A stretch of 64,000 bases of DNA from Phormidesmis sp963710175 (GCA_963710175.1 CAVPZC010000003.1:124001-188000), one strand, 5' to 3'; counted from the stretch's first letter, positions 26,129 through 36,004 are shown. Program-made: numbers and translations. The notes: a model not told the origin generated them from the sequence alone.

Positions 26129-27232
26129 TCAAGCCAGTTTCGGCGTTTTTGTCTGTAGATAGCCGGTAATGGCAGACGCGATGGTGTCGCGTCCGCTCTT
26201 ATCCAGCTTTTCGCTTTTCTGCGGGGGGCGTAACTCGCGGGTCAAGAACGACCAGTCGCCGTCAAAGAAATCGCTTGCCGTGACAATTCGATGGTGCGCG
26301 TAGTCTTGAATGCCGTCAATGAGAATTTGCGCTTCGGCAAAGTCGTCGCGGGTGATGGTGATGATGCCTTTATCGAGCAGGCAGGCTTCGGCAAAAGTGC
26401 TGTAGCCCGGTTTTGAGACAATGCGATCGCACAAAATCATCCAGTCCACTGGTCGCATTTTACGGTCAGTGACTTTGTACAGGTTTGGCAAGTCAGGCGC
26501 CTGCTGATCGAACGTGATGAACTGCCAGTCGGGAAACTGAGCCAGCGCCTTGTAGGGAATGGCCGACAGTCCTAATCCGCCAAATGTCAGCAGCACCGTC
26601 CGCTCAGTTGGGATATCGCTATTTAGCAGGCTGCGCAGGTGCTCTTCACTGTAGGCAGGGGTGCCGCCTGTGAGCCCCACGTCGGTGATATTCGGCAGGG
26701 CTGACATCGGCTCGTAAAAGGGTAGGCGGAAGGTGCGATCGCCGTGACTAAAGCACTCGCCAATCCAGTCGGCAATCGCTGCAAACTCATCTCCCCAGGG
26801 CCGGTAGATAAAGTCCCAGCCAAAATTACCCATCATCCAGCAGGGCACCCCTGCTGTGCGGGCAATCTTTCCCATCAGCGGCGGAATATCTGACAGGACT
26901 AAGTCAACGTTCTCCGCCTGCAAAAAAGCGGCCTCCTCCGCAATCAACCGATCTTGCTGATCGCGAATTTCCTGCATTATCCGCAGCGTAGCGGCTTTAT
27001 CCATGGTCAGGCTGTCGGTTTGCAGTACGCCCACATCAAAACTCACTAGCCGGTGGGTGTAGTCGCCATGCAAATAGCTATCTAGCAGCCAGCCTGGCGC
27101 CTTGGTCGCCACAATCAGCTTCAGCGATAGCCCAGCAGCCTGACATCGCTGCCGGATCTCTGTGGCTACTGAGGCGGCGCGGGTAGCATGGCCAAAACCG
27201 TGATTTGTCACCGCAATGTACAGAGTGGGCAT
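26129..27232 (-). CDS. GT-B-fold glycosyltransferase-like protein
   Basis: A 367-residue cytosolic protein. The N-terminal nucleotide-fold segment TLYIAVTNHGFGHATRAASV resembles the first glycine-rich loop of MurG-like GT-B enzymes and the glycosyltransferase-like half of plant L-arabinokinase. The C-terminal half has TVLLTFGGLGLSAIP, then CDRIVSKPGYSTFAEACLL, the sugar-nucleotide-binding region typical of this group. Acceptor and donor are unknown. The ATG at 27232 is 118 bp downstream of the ftsH terminator on the minus strand, so it is probably independently transcribed. Confidence 0.85.
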   Translation of the reverse strand: MPTLYIAVTNHGFGHATRAASVATEIRQRCQAAGLSLKLIVATKAPGWLLDSYLHGDYTHRLVSFDVGVLQTDSLTMDKAATLRIMQEIRDQQDRLIAEEAAFLQAENVDLVLSDIPPLMGKIARTAGVPCWMMGNFGWDFIYRPWGDEFAAIADWIGECFSHGDRTFRLPFYEPMSALPNITDVGLTGGTPAYSEEHLRSLLNSDIPTERTVLLTFGGLGLSAIPYKALAQFPDWQFITFDQQAPDLPNLYKVTDRKMRPVDWMILCDRIVSKPGYSTFAEACLLDKGIITITRDDFAEAQILIDGIQDYAHHRIVTASDFFDGDWSFLTRELRPPQKSEKLDKSGRDTIASAITGYLQTKTPKLA

Positions 27233-27349
27233 AGTGCATTTGTGAGCAGCTTGCTCAGCTTAAAGAGAAATGTCCCAAAAGAAAAACCGTCTCTTAGCAA
27301 TGCCCGCTAAAGCTTTAAACAAAACCTCGGCAGCATTTTATCGATACGC

Positions 27350-27380
27350 AAAAGGGCTTGCTGATCAACAGCAAACCCCT
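27350..27380 (-). terminator. Intrinsic terminator of ftsH
   Basis: On the minus strand GGGTTTGCTG pairs with CAGCAAGCCC around TTGAT, followed by TTTTG. It lies about 95 bp after the ftsH stop. Confidence 0.85.
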
Positions 27381-27475
27381 CCATTCGTAGCAACTATCTA
27401 ACTACCGGTAAAGGATTACCGTCCACGGCGTACAGAAATTAACTGTTCACAGTTTGCGGTCAGTCCACCCTGTCG

Positions 27476-29362
27476 CTATAGCTGAGGCACAAAGCGCTCT
27501 TTGTCAGGCACAGTTGTGTATTCGCTCACAATCTGCCGGAACTCATCGCCATCGATAGACTCTTTTTCAATCAGCAGGTCTACTACCCGGTCTATTACAT
27601 CGCGATTTTCTCGGATGATGTTGAGGGCATTTTCGTAGCACTGCTGCACGATTTCTCGCACTGCCCCGTCAATCCGAGCGGCGATTTCTTCGGAGTACTC
27701 AGAGCGGTTCCAGCCGCCGCCTAAGAAGACTTCGCCCTGCTCGTTTTCTAGCGCCAGCTGGCCCAAGTCGGACATGCCGAACTTGGTCACCATTTGCCGG
27801 GCCATGTTGGTCACCTGCTGCAAGTCATTGCCTGCGCCCGTGGTGACTTCAGCGTCGCCAAAAATCACGTCTTCAGCTGCCCGGCCACCGAGTGCGCCAG
27901 CAATCCGCGCTTTCAGCTGTGCCCGCGAAATCAGCATCTGATCTTCACTGGGGGTAAACCAGGTGAGACCCTGAGCCTGTCCGCGTGGGATTAGCGTTAC
28001 TTTTTGCACCGGGTCGTGGGCTTTGATTAAGGTGCCAATGATGGCGTGGCCAACCTCGTGGTAGGCAATCAGGCGCTTGCTCTTGCCATCGGTGAGCGGC
28101 GTGCCTTCCATCCCAGCGACGACGCGGTCAATGGCATCGTCAATCTCTAGCATGGTGACCGCTTCTTTGCGGCGACGGGCGGTGAGAATGGCTGCTTCGT
28201 TGAGCAGGTTTGCCAGGTCTGCGCCGGTAAAGCCGGGGGTACGGCGAGCGATCGCATCCAAAGAAATATCGTCCGCTACTTTCTTGTCCCGGGCGTGCAC
28301 TTCTAGCACTTCGCGGCGACCCTTGATATCGGGCGGATCGACCGATACCTGACGGTCAAAGCGACCGGGGCGCAGCAGCGCTGAGTCGAGCACGTCAGCT
28401 CGGTTAGTCGCGGCAATCACGATGATGCCGGTATTGCCTTCAAAGCCGTCCATTTCGGTCAGCAGCTGGTTGAGCGTTTGCTCGCGCTCATCGTTACCGC
28501 CGCCAATGCCTGCGCCTCTAGAGCGGCCAACCGCGTCAATCTCATCGATAAAGATGATGCAGGGCGCGCTTTCTTTAGCTTTTTTGAACAGGTCGCGAAC
28601 GCGGGATGCACCCACACCGACGAACATTTCGACGAATTCTGAACCGGAGATAGAGAAGAAAGGAGTACCGGCTTCGCCCGCGATCGCCTTGGCCAGCAAA
28701 GTTTTACCTGTTCCCGGTGGGCCGATGAGCAGCACCCCTTTAGGAATGCGTGCGCCGATCGCTGTAAAGCGCTCGGGCTTTTTCAAAAAGGTCACCACTT
28801 CCTGCAATTCTTCTTTAGCTTCCTCAATTCCAGCGACATCGTCGAACATGACGCCCGTATTGGCTTCCATCATGAAGCGGGCCTTGGATTTGCCAAAGTT
28901 CATCGCCTGACCGGGGCCACCTGCGCCGCCATTGGAGCGCCGGAACAAGAAAAACAGCCCGCCAATCAGCAAAATCGGAAACAGCAGATTGCCCAGGATG
29001 CCAATGATCGCGCCGTCGTTGCGAGGCTGATGGGAGTCGATGCTGATGTCGGCATTGCGCAGCCGCTCAACCAGCTCAGGGGCATTGCCGGGCAGGTCTA
29101 CTCGCCAGCGCTGCACCCGGTTGTCAATTTGAGGATCGACGGCTTCAACAATCGCCGTCTGACCGTTTTCATAAAAGTCAACAGAGGTGACGCGACCCGC
29201 GTCTAGATAGTCCAAAAAGCGACCGTAGGTCATGCTAGTGCTAGCAGTGTTACGGCCTGTATCGGCAGGATCTACGCTACCCACTGAGCCCTGCCAGAGG
29301 AAAAATCCAACTACCAGCAGGGGGAGTGTCCATAGTAGGGCAGTTCTCCAGGAAAATTTCAT
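27476..29362 (-). CDS. ftsH: ATP-dependent zinc metalloprotease FtsH
   Basis: Membrane-anchored AAA protease that removes damaged thylakoid or plasma-membrane proteins (in cyanobacteria, including photodamaged D1). The 628 residues include two membrane helices (residues about 7-23 and 120-138) flanking the extra-cytoplasmic domain. Walker A is GPPGTGKTLLAKAIAGEA, Walker B is IIFIDEIDAVGR, the second region of homology is NRADVLDSALLRPGRFDRQV and the zinc site is YHEVGHAIIG. The length and N-terminus match the FtsH2/FtsH3-type cyanobacterial paralogues, but assignment to one paralogue needs alignment. It has its own terminator at 27350-27380. It follows gltX on the minus strand after 131 bp. 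Confidence 0.96.
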   Translation of the reverse strand: MKFSWRTALLWTLPLLVVGFFLWQGSVGSVDPADTGRNTASTSMTYGRFLDYLDAGRVTSVDFYENGQTAIVEAVDPQIDNRVQRWRVDLPGNAPELVERLRNADISIDSHQPRNDGAIIGILGNLLFPILLIGGLFFLFRRSNGGAGGPGQAMNFGKSKARFMMEANTGVMFDDVAGIEEAKEELQEVVTFLKKPERFTAIGARIPKGVLLIGPPGTGKTLLAKAIAGEAGTPFFSISGSEFVEMFVGVGASRVRDLFKKAKESAPCIIFIDEIDAVGRSRGAGIGGGNDEREQTLNQLLTEMDGFEGNTGIIVIAATNRADVLDSALLRPGRFDRQVSVDPPDIKGRREVLEVHARDKKVADDISLDAIARRTPGFTGADLANLLNEAAILTARRRKEAVTMLEIDDAIDRVVAGMEGTPLTDGKSKRLIAYHEVGHAIIGTLIKAHDPVQKVTLIPRGQAQGLTWFTPSEDQMLISRAQLKARIAGALGGRAAEDVIFGDAEVTTGAGNDLQQVTNMARQMVTKFGMSDLGQLALENEQGEVFLGGGWNRSEYSEEIAARIDGAVREIVQQCYENALNIIRENRDVIDRVVDLLIEKESIDGDEFRQIVSEYTTVPDKERFVPQL

Positions 29363-29493
29363 GACGCGGTGGCCTCTAAACGATCACAAGTTTTATGAGA
29401 CTTGTCTTTACTAAATTTAACGTAAATTCTCGACATAGGACAAAGAGAAATTTTAATGTGAGCGGACCCGCATAATTTTAGCCGTTTAAACGT

Positions 29494-30942
29494 CTAGGCT
29501 TTGGCAAGCGCGATCGCTGCCTCTAACCGCTGCTGGTCAAAGCCCCGGCGGTGTAAAATTACCCAGGATTCGACCAGGTCGGGACCCTGCATATCGGCCA
29601 TCAGAGCAGCTCGGAGCGATCGCATAATCAATCCCTTCTTCACCCCTAGCGCTTTAGTCACGCGGTTAATCAGCCTCTTAGCATCCTCAGGCTGATCGAT
29701 TTGCCCTTCTTGCAGCGCGGTCAGCATTGCCTGCATCGCCTCGGCGACACCCGCTTTACCGAGCTGGTCTTTTGCCGCCTCGCTAAAGTCCAGCATTGGC
29801 GTAGCAAAAAAACGAGCTAGCTCTATGCAATCTTTCAGCCGCGTCAAGCTCGGGCCAAGCATCGCTGCTAGGGGCAGTAGCCATGCTTCATCTGCCTGAA
29901 CGTCAAATCCGTAGCCCGCCTGATCCCAGTAAGGCATCAGCATCGGCAACAGCTCTTCAGGCGGCTTATCGTGCAGATACTGGCTGTTAATCCAGTCGAG
30001 TTTATCCCAGTCAAACTTGGCTCCCGCTTTATTCACCCGGTCAAAGCTAAATAGCTTGGCCGCCTCTTCTAGAGAAAACAGCTCTTGAGCGTCGGGCGCT
30101 GACCAGCCCAGTAAAGTCATATAGTTTGCTAGAGCGGCGGCGGTAAAGCCCATTTCCTGAAAATCTGAAATAGAGGTCACCCCGTCGCGCTTAGAGAGCT
30201 TCGCGCCTGATTCATTTAAGATCAGCGGCGTGTGGGCAAACTGCGGTACGGCCATGCCCATCGCCTCGTACAGCAAAATTTGCTTAGGCGTATTGCCCAC
30301 ATGGTCTTCACCGCGAATGACGTGAGTAATAGCCATATCGGCGTCGTCTACCACCACCACAAAATTATAGAGCGGCTGACCCACATCCCCTTTGGCAGCG
30401 GTTCGAGACACCACCATATCGCCCCCCAGGTCCTGGCCTTTCCAGCTGATGGGGCCGCGTACCAGGTCCTGCCATTTGACTTCGCGCTCGTCATCAATTT
30501 TGAACCGAATCACCGCCTGACGACCCTCTGCTTCAAAAGCGGCGATCTGCTCGGGGGTGAGGTGACGGTGCTGATTGTTGTAGCGTGGGGCTTCTTTGCG
30601 AGCTTGCTGAGCGTCACGCATGGCATTTAGTTCATCGGGCGTTTCGTAGGCGCGGTAAGCCAGCCCTTTATCCAGTAGTTCCTGAATTTTTGCGCGATAC
30701 ATCTCCAGCCGCTGCGACTGATAAAAAGGGCCTTCGTCCCAGTCCATGCCCAGCCACTTAAACCCTTCTAAAATATTGTCTGTATATTCAGGTTTGGAGC
30801 GCTCTAGGTCTGTATCTTCAATGCGCAGCAAAAACTGACCGCCCTGATTACGAGCAAAGAGCCAGTTAAAGACGGCAGTACGGGCCGTGCCAATGTGCAA
30901 ATTTCCAGTGGGGCTAGGCGCAATGCGAACGCGAACAGACAT
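29494..30942 (-). CDS. gltX: Glutamyl-tRNA synthetase
   Basis: Class I aminoacyl-tRNA synthetase charging tRNA-Glu, which also supplies tetrapyrrole synthesis in cyanobacteria. The 482-residue protein begins MSVRVRIAPSPTGNLHIGTA, with HIGH-type motif HIGT. It also contains the KMSKS-type motif GAKLSKRDGVT, the segments RIEDTDLERS and VIRGEDHVGNTPKQ, and a C-terminal helical anticodon-binding region. Length is as expected for the bacterial discriminating/non-discriminating enzyme. It precedes ftsH on the same strand. Confidence 0.97.
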   Translation of the reverse strand: MSVRVRIAPSPTGNLHIGTARTAVFNWLFARNQGGQFLLRIEDTDLERSKPEYTDNILEGFKWLGMDWDEGPFYQSQRLEMYRAKIQELLDKGLAYRAYETPDELNAMRDAQQARKEAPRYNNQHRHLTPEQIAAFEAEGRQAVIRFKIDDEREVKWQDLVRGPISWKGQDLGGDMVVSRTAAKGDVGQPLYNFVVVVDDADMAITHVIRGEDHVGNTPKQILLYEAMGMAVPQFAHTPLILNESGAKLSKRDGVTSISDFQEMGFTAAALANYMTLLGWSAPDAQELFSLEEAAKLFSFDRVNKAGAKFDWDKLDWINSQYLHDKPPEELLPMLMPYWDQAGYGFDVQADEAWLLPLAAMLGPSLTRLKDCIELARFFATPMLDFSEAAKDQLGKAGVAEAMQAMLTALQEGQIDQPEDAKRLINRVTKALGVKKGLIMRSLRAALMADMQGPDLVESWVILHRRGFDQQRLEAAIALAKA

Positions 30943-31211
30943 AGGTTTTAGGGGATAAGCGGCTAGAGATAGCAGTCTATCAGCGTACTATATGCTTACA
31001 ATCGAGGGCGAGTCCCTTTAGAGGGGTTTGGCAGGAGCGCTCAATGCGGCATCAGCTGTCAGCCAAATATGGGCAATGCTGCTGTTTTTCCCGCTCAGAT
31101 GTGTCTTAGCGAGCTGTTATTTGGCGGCTGTCTCGCTACGCTATGGCTAAGCCGTCATGATTGATCGATTGTTTCACTCCTGCGAGTCACCCGCAAACAG
31201 CCTCTGACTAG

Positions 31212-32960
31212 ATGAGATCCTTACTCAAATCAATTTCCAGATTTTTTCAACGCCTGCTTTCTGGGGGAAGTCGCTCATCTGACCGCAGTGCCAGCCGAGA
31301 ACTCAACCGCACTGATAGTCGAACGATCCGTCGAGCGACCGCAGAGACAGTGGCAAGCTCAGTTCGAGTCTCTACCGCTGCTGTGCCGCTGGCGCTGCGA
31401 CAGCTGATCTATCAAGCTACTTACGAGCTACCGCAGCAAAAGCGCACTCACGCTGCCCAGGTCGGTGCGCTGCTGAGGCAAAAAGATCGCTCATTTTCCT
31501 ACGAAAAATATAATTTCGCTAAGCTGCTCGATCTGCTAGAGGCTGTGCCAGACCTGGTGGAGTTGGAACGGGTTGATCCCGACCCTGGCAGCCCTAGCTC
31601 AGCGCCGGTGTACTATGTGCGACCGGTGACGGATATCCAGCGCCTGCTGAGCGAAACCTTAGAGGGGTACGAAAGTGCTGATGGCTGGGTGCATTTGGAT
31701 AGTCTGAGGCGAGCGATCGCTGCCCAGTCTCCTACGTTCTCTCCCCAAAGGTACGGCTTCACAGACTTCTTTGCTTTCATCGAGAGCCGACCCGACCTGA
31801 TCGAATACAAGGCAGACAACCTTAGCTATGTCCGCCTTTACTCATCATCTGGCCTATCGACTGGCCCCTCAAGCGGCCCATCGACAGAGCAGTCGCGCAC
31901 AGTTGCCAAACCCCGGCGAGTAGTATCGCCTAAGCCACGCAGCAGCCCCAGACTGCCAGCGCCCAAGCCGCCGGGTCGAACAATTCTACATCTATCTAAG
32001 TTTGCCGGGTTCTCGCCAGAAACGCTTAACCAAAAGGTGAGTGATTTGGCTGCGATCGCCCTGCCCGAGCGCTGGTATTTTGGCCCCGAACCCCCAGCTG
32101 ACTTTCCCTATCCCATTCTCAAAAGCTACCTGCGCTATACCTTCATCCGCTTACAGCACGAGCGCAAAGTTCTCTCTGGCGCCAGCTACAAGTACCGCGC
32201 CTTTAATACCGGCCTGCTCAACCGGCTGCTTCGACCGATCTACGCTTTGCTCACCCAGCAGTCTAATCAGACCTGGGATTTAGCCTTTTGTATTTCTGGC
32301 GAAGGCTCAGCTGGCAAAACTCTGGTCGCCCAGTTCTCTCAGCTGCCGGTTGCCACCAACTACCTCGCTGAGCCCGAGCAAGCCTTCTATCACCTGGCCG
32401 CTGGCGCACCTGAGGTCGATTGGCGACACGTGGTTCAAGACAATATGGAGCGGCTACCTGCGGCATTCATTGAACAGTACGCGCCGGCGGGCTTTACCCC
32501 TCGCAATACTCAAGAGCTGGTTGGCTCTGCGTTTCATAGCTATAAGAAGGCGTTTGCAGAAGCGCTCGATGCCGACTCCATCGCCTACAGAAATATTGTC
32601 AATCGGCTGGAAGAGGCGCTGAGCCGCACGCTGCTCAAAACTCAAATCAACTACAAAACGGCAGTGCCCACCTATTATCCCAAAATCAACAGCATCGACC
32701 TCTTGCTGCCGATTTGCCTGATTGATGAAGATATCGCCGACTGTGCGATCGTGGCCCGACGCGAGCCTTCGGGCAAATACATTGGACACACTATTTTGAC
32801 CATGCGGCAGGCCTATAACAACGCCCGGCTGATCTGTCAGCTAGAAGAGCATTGGCTCAGCCGCTCTATGACTCTCAGCCAGGAAGACTTTGAAGATGAC
32901 GACGACTCAGAAGAATTTGTGAGTGAGGACGACAGCTCAGAGCATGAGGTCGATTTTTAG
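31212..32960 (+). CDS. Double LOTUS (OST-HTH) plus DUF3825-like protein
   Basis: A 582-residue protein without signal or membrane segments. A basic Ser/Arg-rich N-terminus (1-55) is followed by two winged-helix LOTUS-type repeats (about 60-133 and 138-208); compare YEKYNFAKLLDLLEAVPDL with PQRYGFTDFFAFIESRPDL. After a Pro/Lys-rich linker (about 215-265), a large domain at about 270-545 contains FAGFSPETLNQKVSDLAAIA, LPERWYFG and YLRYTFIRL, resembling DUF3825. The last 30 residues are very acidic (EDFEDDDDSEEF). LOTUS domains bind RNA, often G-rich or structured, so an RNA-related role is inferred. It stands alone between gltX and rbsK. Confidence 0.78.
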   Translation: MRSLLKSISRFFQRLLSGGSRSSDRSASRELNRTDSRTIRRATAETVASSVRVSTAAVPLALRQLIYQATYELPQQKRTHAAQVGALLRQKDRSFSYEKYNFAKLLDLLEAVPDLVELERVDPDPGSPSSAPVYYVRPVTDIQRLLSETLEGYESADGWVHLDSLRRAIAAQSPTFSPQRYGFTDFFAFIESRPDLIEYKADNLSYVRLYSSSGLSTGPSSGPSTEQSRTVAKPRRVVSPKPRSSPRLPAPKPPGRTILHLSKFAGFSPETLNQKVSDLAAIALPERWYFGPEPPADFPYPILKSYLRYTFIRLQHERKVLSGASYKYRAFNTGLLNRLLRPIYALLTQQSNQTWDLAFCISGEGSAGKTLVAQFSQLPVATNYLAEPEQAFYHLAAGAPEVDWRHVVQDNMERLPAAFIEQYAPAGFTPRNTQELVGSAFHSYKKAFAEALDADSIAYRNIVNRLEEALSRTLLKTQINYKTAVPTYYPKINSIDLLLPICLIDEDIADCAIVARREPSGKYIGHTILTMRQAYNNARLICQLEEHWLSRSMTLSQEDFEDDDDSEEFVSEDDSSEHEVDF

Positions 32961-33035
32961 TAGAACTGCGCTTTGTCCGGTGATATCAGAGAAATAGGTA
33001 GCGTATCAAAGAACTCCGAGCGTTGTAACGGTTTT

Positions 33036-33995
33036 TTAAGAGGACTGTTTTGCGGCTTTCAAGAAAGCTTCTACTTCGCCAGCAGTTGGCATGGCTGACT
33101 GTGCGCCGGATTGAGTTACCGCTAGGGCCGCGACAGCGCTAGCATAGCGAATAGCTGATTCGAGCAGGGAGCGATCGCACCAGTTCTGCCGCTGCCTATC
33201 CAGCTGGCAAAGGGCTGCTGCGAGGCCACCATTGAAGGCATCCCCAGCCGCGACAGTATCGATGACCCGAACGGGGAAAGCAGAGACTGCAAAACTGCCG
33301 TTAGCCGTAGCACAGACAGCTCCAAGTGCGCCCAGTTTGACAATCACTACCGCTATGCCCTGCCGTTGCAGGGTTTCAGCAGCAGCGATCGCTTCCTCCA
33401 CATCCCCAATCTCTCTTCCTGTCAGCACTTCGGCTTCGGTCTGATTCGGCGTCAAAATAGAAATCTGCTGACAAAAATCTGCTGACAACATGCCTCGGGC
33501 CGGAGCCGGATCGACAATTACTATCAGCCCGGCCAGCTCAGCCAGCGCTGCCGCCTTTTCGACAATAGGCAGAGGAATTTCAAACTGTAGCAGTAGCACC
33601 TTGGCCTGGTCAAAATAGGGCGTCAGCCGGCCTAGATCGGCTTCATTGACTGCGCCATTGGCCCCGGCTGTGACAATGATTTGGTTGTTGTCGGGCGAGA
33701 CGGCAATTAGGGCAGTGCCCGAAGGTAGCTCGCCAATGGCCACAGCGTGCGTGTCGATGTTTTCAGATTGGAGGCGATCGCGCAAAACCTCACCAAAGCC
33801 ATCCTGCCCAACCCGGCCCACCATTGCCGTTGCTGCGCCTAGCCGCGCCGCTGCCACTGCCTGGTTTGCACCTTTTCCTCCTGGCACCGTAGCAAAGCCT
33901 GTGCCCAGCAGCGTTTCACCCGGCAGGGGCAACCGAGATACCTGCGCGACCAGATCCATATTCAGGCTGCCCAGCACTACTACATCTACAGGCAC
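33036..33995 (-). CDS. rbsK: Ribokinase (PfkB family)
   Basis: Phosphorylates D-ribose at O5, feeding ribose from nucleoside salvage into the pentose phosphate pathway. The 319 residues carry PfkB signature 1 (VPGGKGANQAVAAARLG), the N-terminal VVVLGSLNMDLVAQVSRLP, and signature 2 with the catalytic base DTVAAGDAFNGGLAAAL. Length is normal. ATG at 33995. The 94-residue cysteine-rich gene upstream ends 27 bp before this start, so the two probably share a transcript. No ribose transporter or deoxyribose gene is nearby. Confidence 0.93.
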   Translation of the reverse strand: MPVDVVVLGSLNMDLVAQVSRLPLPGETLLGTGFATVPGGKGANQAVAAARLGAATAMVGRVGQDGFGEVLRDRLQSENIDTHAVAIGELPSGTALIAVSPDNNQIIVTAGANGAVNEADLGRLTPYFDQAKVLLLQFEIPLPIVEKAAALAELAGLIVIVDPAPARGMLSADFCQQISILTPNQTEAEVLTGREIGDVEEAIAAAETLQRQGIAVVIVKLGALGAVCATANGSFAVSAFPVRVIDTVAAGDAFNGGLAAALCQLDRQRQNWCDRSLLESAIRYASAVAALAVTQSGAQSAMPTAGEVEAFLKAAKQSS

Positions 33996-34022
33996 ATCTA
34001 CAGGTTTAAGAATCCTTTTTAC

Positions 34023-34307
34023 CTAAGCATCTCCGTTGGGCAAGCTTTCTCCGCCCTCAGGATTTTCTGGCTCATGCAAGTCCAGAGGTGGCCGGTCAGA
34101 ACTCCAGGCCCACCACACCGAGTCACATTCGCACTGGTAAAATTCCTGCCATTTGCGCTTGCGACCATCTGTGAAGACCGGTGCCCGGCGGTTAAGCCAG
34201 ACCTGCTTGGCCTCCCTACTGCCTGCCCCACATGCCGGACAGCCAAACGGCTGGGCGTGAACGGCATCTTTTGTCCAGGTGGGCGGAAACGGCGAGAATG
34301 CGTCCAT
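34023..34307 (-). CDS. Small zinc-ribbon-like cyanobacterial hypothetical protein
   Basis: A 94-residue protein with FGCPACGAG and FYQCECDSVWWAW, two cysteine pairs that would form a zinc ribbon. It is also rich in Arg, Lys and Trp around VWLNRRAPVFTDGRKRKWQ. I recall similar small proteins in cyanobacterial genomes but no function. It ends 27 bp before ribokinase and is likely its operon partner. The 147 bp upstream is shared with the divergent dxr promoter. Confidence 0.7.
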   Translation of the reverse strand: MDAFSPFPPTWTKDAVHAQPFGCPACGAGSREAKQVWLNRRAPVFTDGRKRKWQEFYQCECDSVWWAWSSDRPPLDLHEPENPEGGESLPNGDA

Positions 34308-34454
34308 AGGTTCCGGCCTGCTCCAAGGCGTAATGGGCGTAATGACAGTGACTATATTATGGCGCTTCTGTCTTACAAACCGTTAGATTTGAAGCAGTGA
34401 CCGCTAAGAAACTATAGTGATCTTAAAGCAAACATTACAGACGGTAGCGCTCCT

Positions 34455-35624
34455 GTGAAAGCCATCTCTCTGCTCGGTTCAACGGGGTCTATCGGCACCC
34501 AAACGCTCGATATCGTTGAGCACTATCCCGACCAGTTCCGGCTGGTAGGCATTGCTGCCGGTAGCAACGTAGATCTGCTAGCTCAGCAGGTGATGCAGTT
34601 TAAGCCCGAGATTGTCGCTCTCTGTGATGAGCGTAAGCTACCCGAATTAAAAGCGGCTATTGCCACCTTAGATCCGCAGCCGATTGTTGTCGCGGGTGAA
34701 GCAGGCGTTGTTGAAGTTGCCCGCTATGGCGACGCAGAAGCCGTTGTGACAGGTATTGTTGGCTGCGCCGGGCTGCTGCCGACGATCGCTGCTATCGAAG
34801 CCGGTAAAGATATTGCCCTGGCTAACAAAGAGACGCTAATTGCGGGCGGGCCAGTTGTTCTCCCTTTGGCTGAAAAGCACGGGGTCAAGCTGCTACCCGC
34901 TGACTCTGAGCACTCGGCTATTTTTCAGTGTTTGCAAGGCGTGCCCAGAGCGGGCCTGCGAAGAATTTTGCTGACTGCTTCAGGCGGCGCATTTCGCGAC
35001 TGGCCGACTGAAGATTTGCACAAGGTGAAGATGGCCGATGCCATCAAACATCCCAACTGGTCGATGGGCCGAAAGATCACCGTAGACTCGGCTACGCTGA
35101 TGAACAAGGGGCTAGAGGTGATTGAAGCACACTATCTTTTTGGCATGGACTACGACAACATTGATATTGTGATTCACCCTCAAAGCATTATTCACTCTTT
35201 GATTGAACTGCAAGATACTTCGATGCTGGCGCAGTTAGGCTGGCCCGATATGCGGCTGCCGCTACTCTACGCGCTCTCCTGGCCGGAGCGCATCTACACC
35301 GATTGGAAGCCGCTGGATCTGGTTAAGTCGGGCGATCTGACCTTCCGCAATCCCGATCACAATAAATATCCCTGTATGGATTTGGCCTATGCCGCAGGTC
35401 AGTCCGGGGGAACGATGACCGCAGTGCTCAACGCAGCAAATGAACAGGCGGTGGCGCTGTTTTTAGAGGAGAAGATTCACTATTTGGAGATTTCTCAGGT
35501 GATTGAAAAAGTGTGTGATCGCCACCGCAACGACCTCAACACGGCCCCCGACCTTGAAGAAATTCTAGCTGTCGACCAGTGGGCGCGCACCGCCGTTACA
35601 GAACTTACCACTGCTGTGGCGTAA
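34455..35624 (+). CDS. dxr: 1-deoxy-D-xylulose 5-phosphate reductoisomerase
   Basis: Second step of the MEP isoprenoid pathway (DXP to MEP, NADPH-dependent), supplying carotenoids and chlorophyll side chains. The 389 residues start with GTG at 34455: MKAISLLGSTGSIGTQTLDI contains the NADPH loop. Further motifs are LANKETLIAGG, PADSEHSAIFQCL (metal site), the flexible loop around LTASGGAFRDWP, and HPNWSMGRKITVDSATLMNKGLEVIEA-type sequence across about residues 198-224. Length is typical. Confidence 0.97.
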   Translation: MKAISLLGSTGSIGTQTLDIVEHYPDQFRLVGIAAGSNVDLLAQQVMQFKPEIVALCDERKLPELKAAIATLDPQPIVVAGEAGVVEVARYGDAEAVVTGIVGCAGLLPTIAAIEAGKDIALANKETLIAGGPVVLPLAEKHGVKLLPADSEHSAIFQCLQGVPRAGLRRILLTASGGAFRDWPTEDLHKVKMADAIKHPNWSMGRKITVDSATLMNKGLEVIEAHYLFGMDYDNIDIVIHPQSIIHSLIELQDTSMLAQLGWPDMRLPLLYALSWPERIYTDWKPLDLVKSGDLTFRNPDHNKYPCMDLAYAAGQSGGTMTAVLNAANEQAVALFLEEKIHYLEISQVIEKVCDRHRNDLNTAPDLEEILAVDQWARTAVTELTTAVA

Positions 35625-35700
35625 TCGCGCTCAGTCGCGCTGATTTATACTGCACAGTGTCCATTAAAGGCACAACGACAAGAAACGCAAAGAGGGCGAA

Positions 35701-35913
35701 ATGGAATTAGCGCTAACATTGGGAGCATTGGCGATCGCTGCCATCGTATTTTTTTGGCTGCTCAACATTGTTAAAACTACCTTTAAGACCGCTGCCCTGG
35801 TCGCCCTTTTTCTGATCGGGCTTTACCTTGCCTTTGGCATCGGCCCGCTCACCGTATGGGAAACTATTCGCGGCTGGCTTCCTGGCTCTGTGCAGCCCAA
35901 CGGCAACAGCTAG
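35701..35913 (+). CDS. Small two-helix membrane protein
   Basis: A 70-residue protein with two hydrophobic helices (about residues 3-24 and 30-50) separated by a short basic turn (NIVKTTFKT), followed by the polar tail RGWLPGSVQPNGNS. No cofactor-binding motif is visible. It starts 76 bp after dxr on the same strand, with an AGAGGGCG ribosome site before ATG 35701. Function is unknown; the cyanobacterial context suggests a small thylakoid or plasma-membrane protein, but nothing in the sequence proves it. Confidence 0.65.
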   Translation: MELALTLGALAIAAIVFFWLLNIVKTTFKTAALVALFLIGLYLAFGIGPLTVWETIRGWLPGSVQPNGNS

Positions 35914-36004
35914 GAGATGCCTGATAGCAAGAGCCTATAAACCTTGTTAGACTAGGTCTTAAACCAGCTCCAGCGCCGATTTAACTAAGGCCATTACCAT
36001 TCTT

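Noticed and set aside
28422..28910. 162-codon plus-strand ORF opposite ftsH
   Set aside because: Lies entirely inside a certain gene on the other strand; Ser/Pro-rich composition is typical of an antisense shadow of a GC-rich AAA domain.
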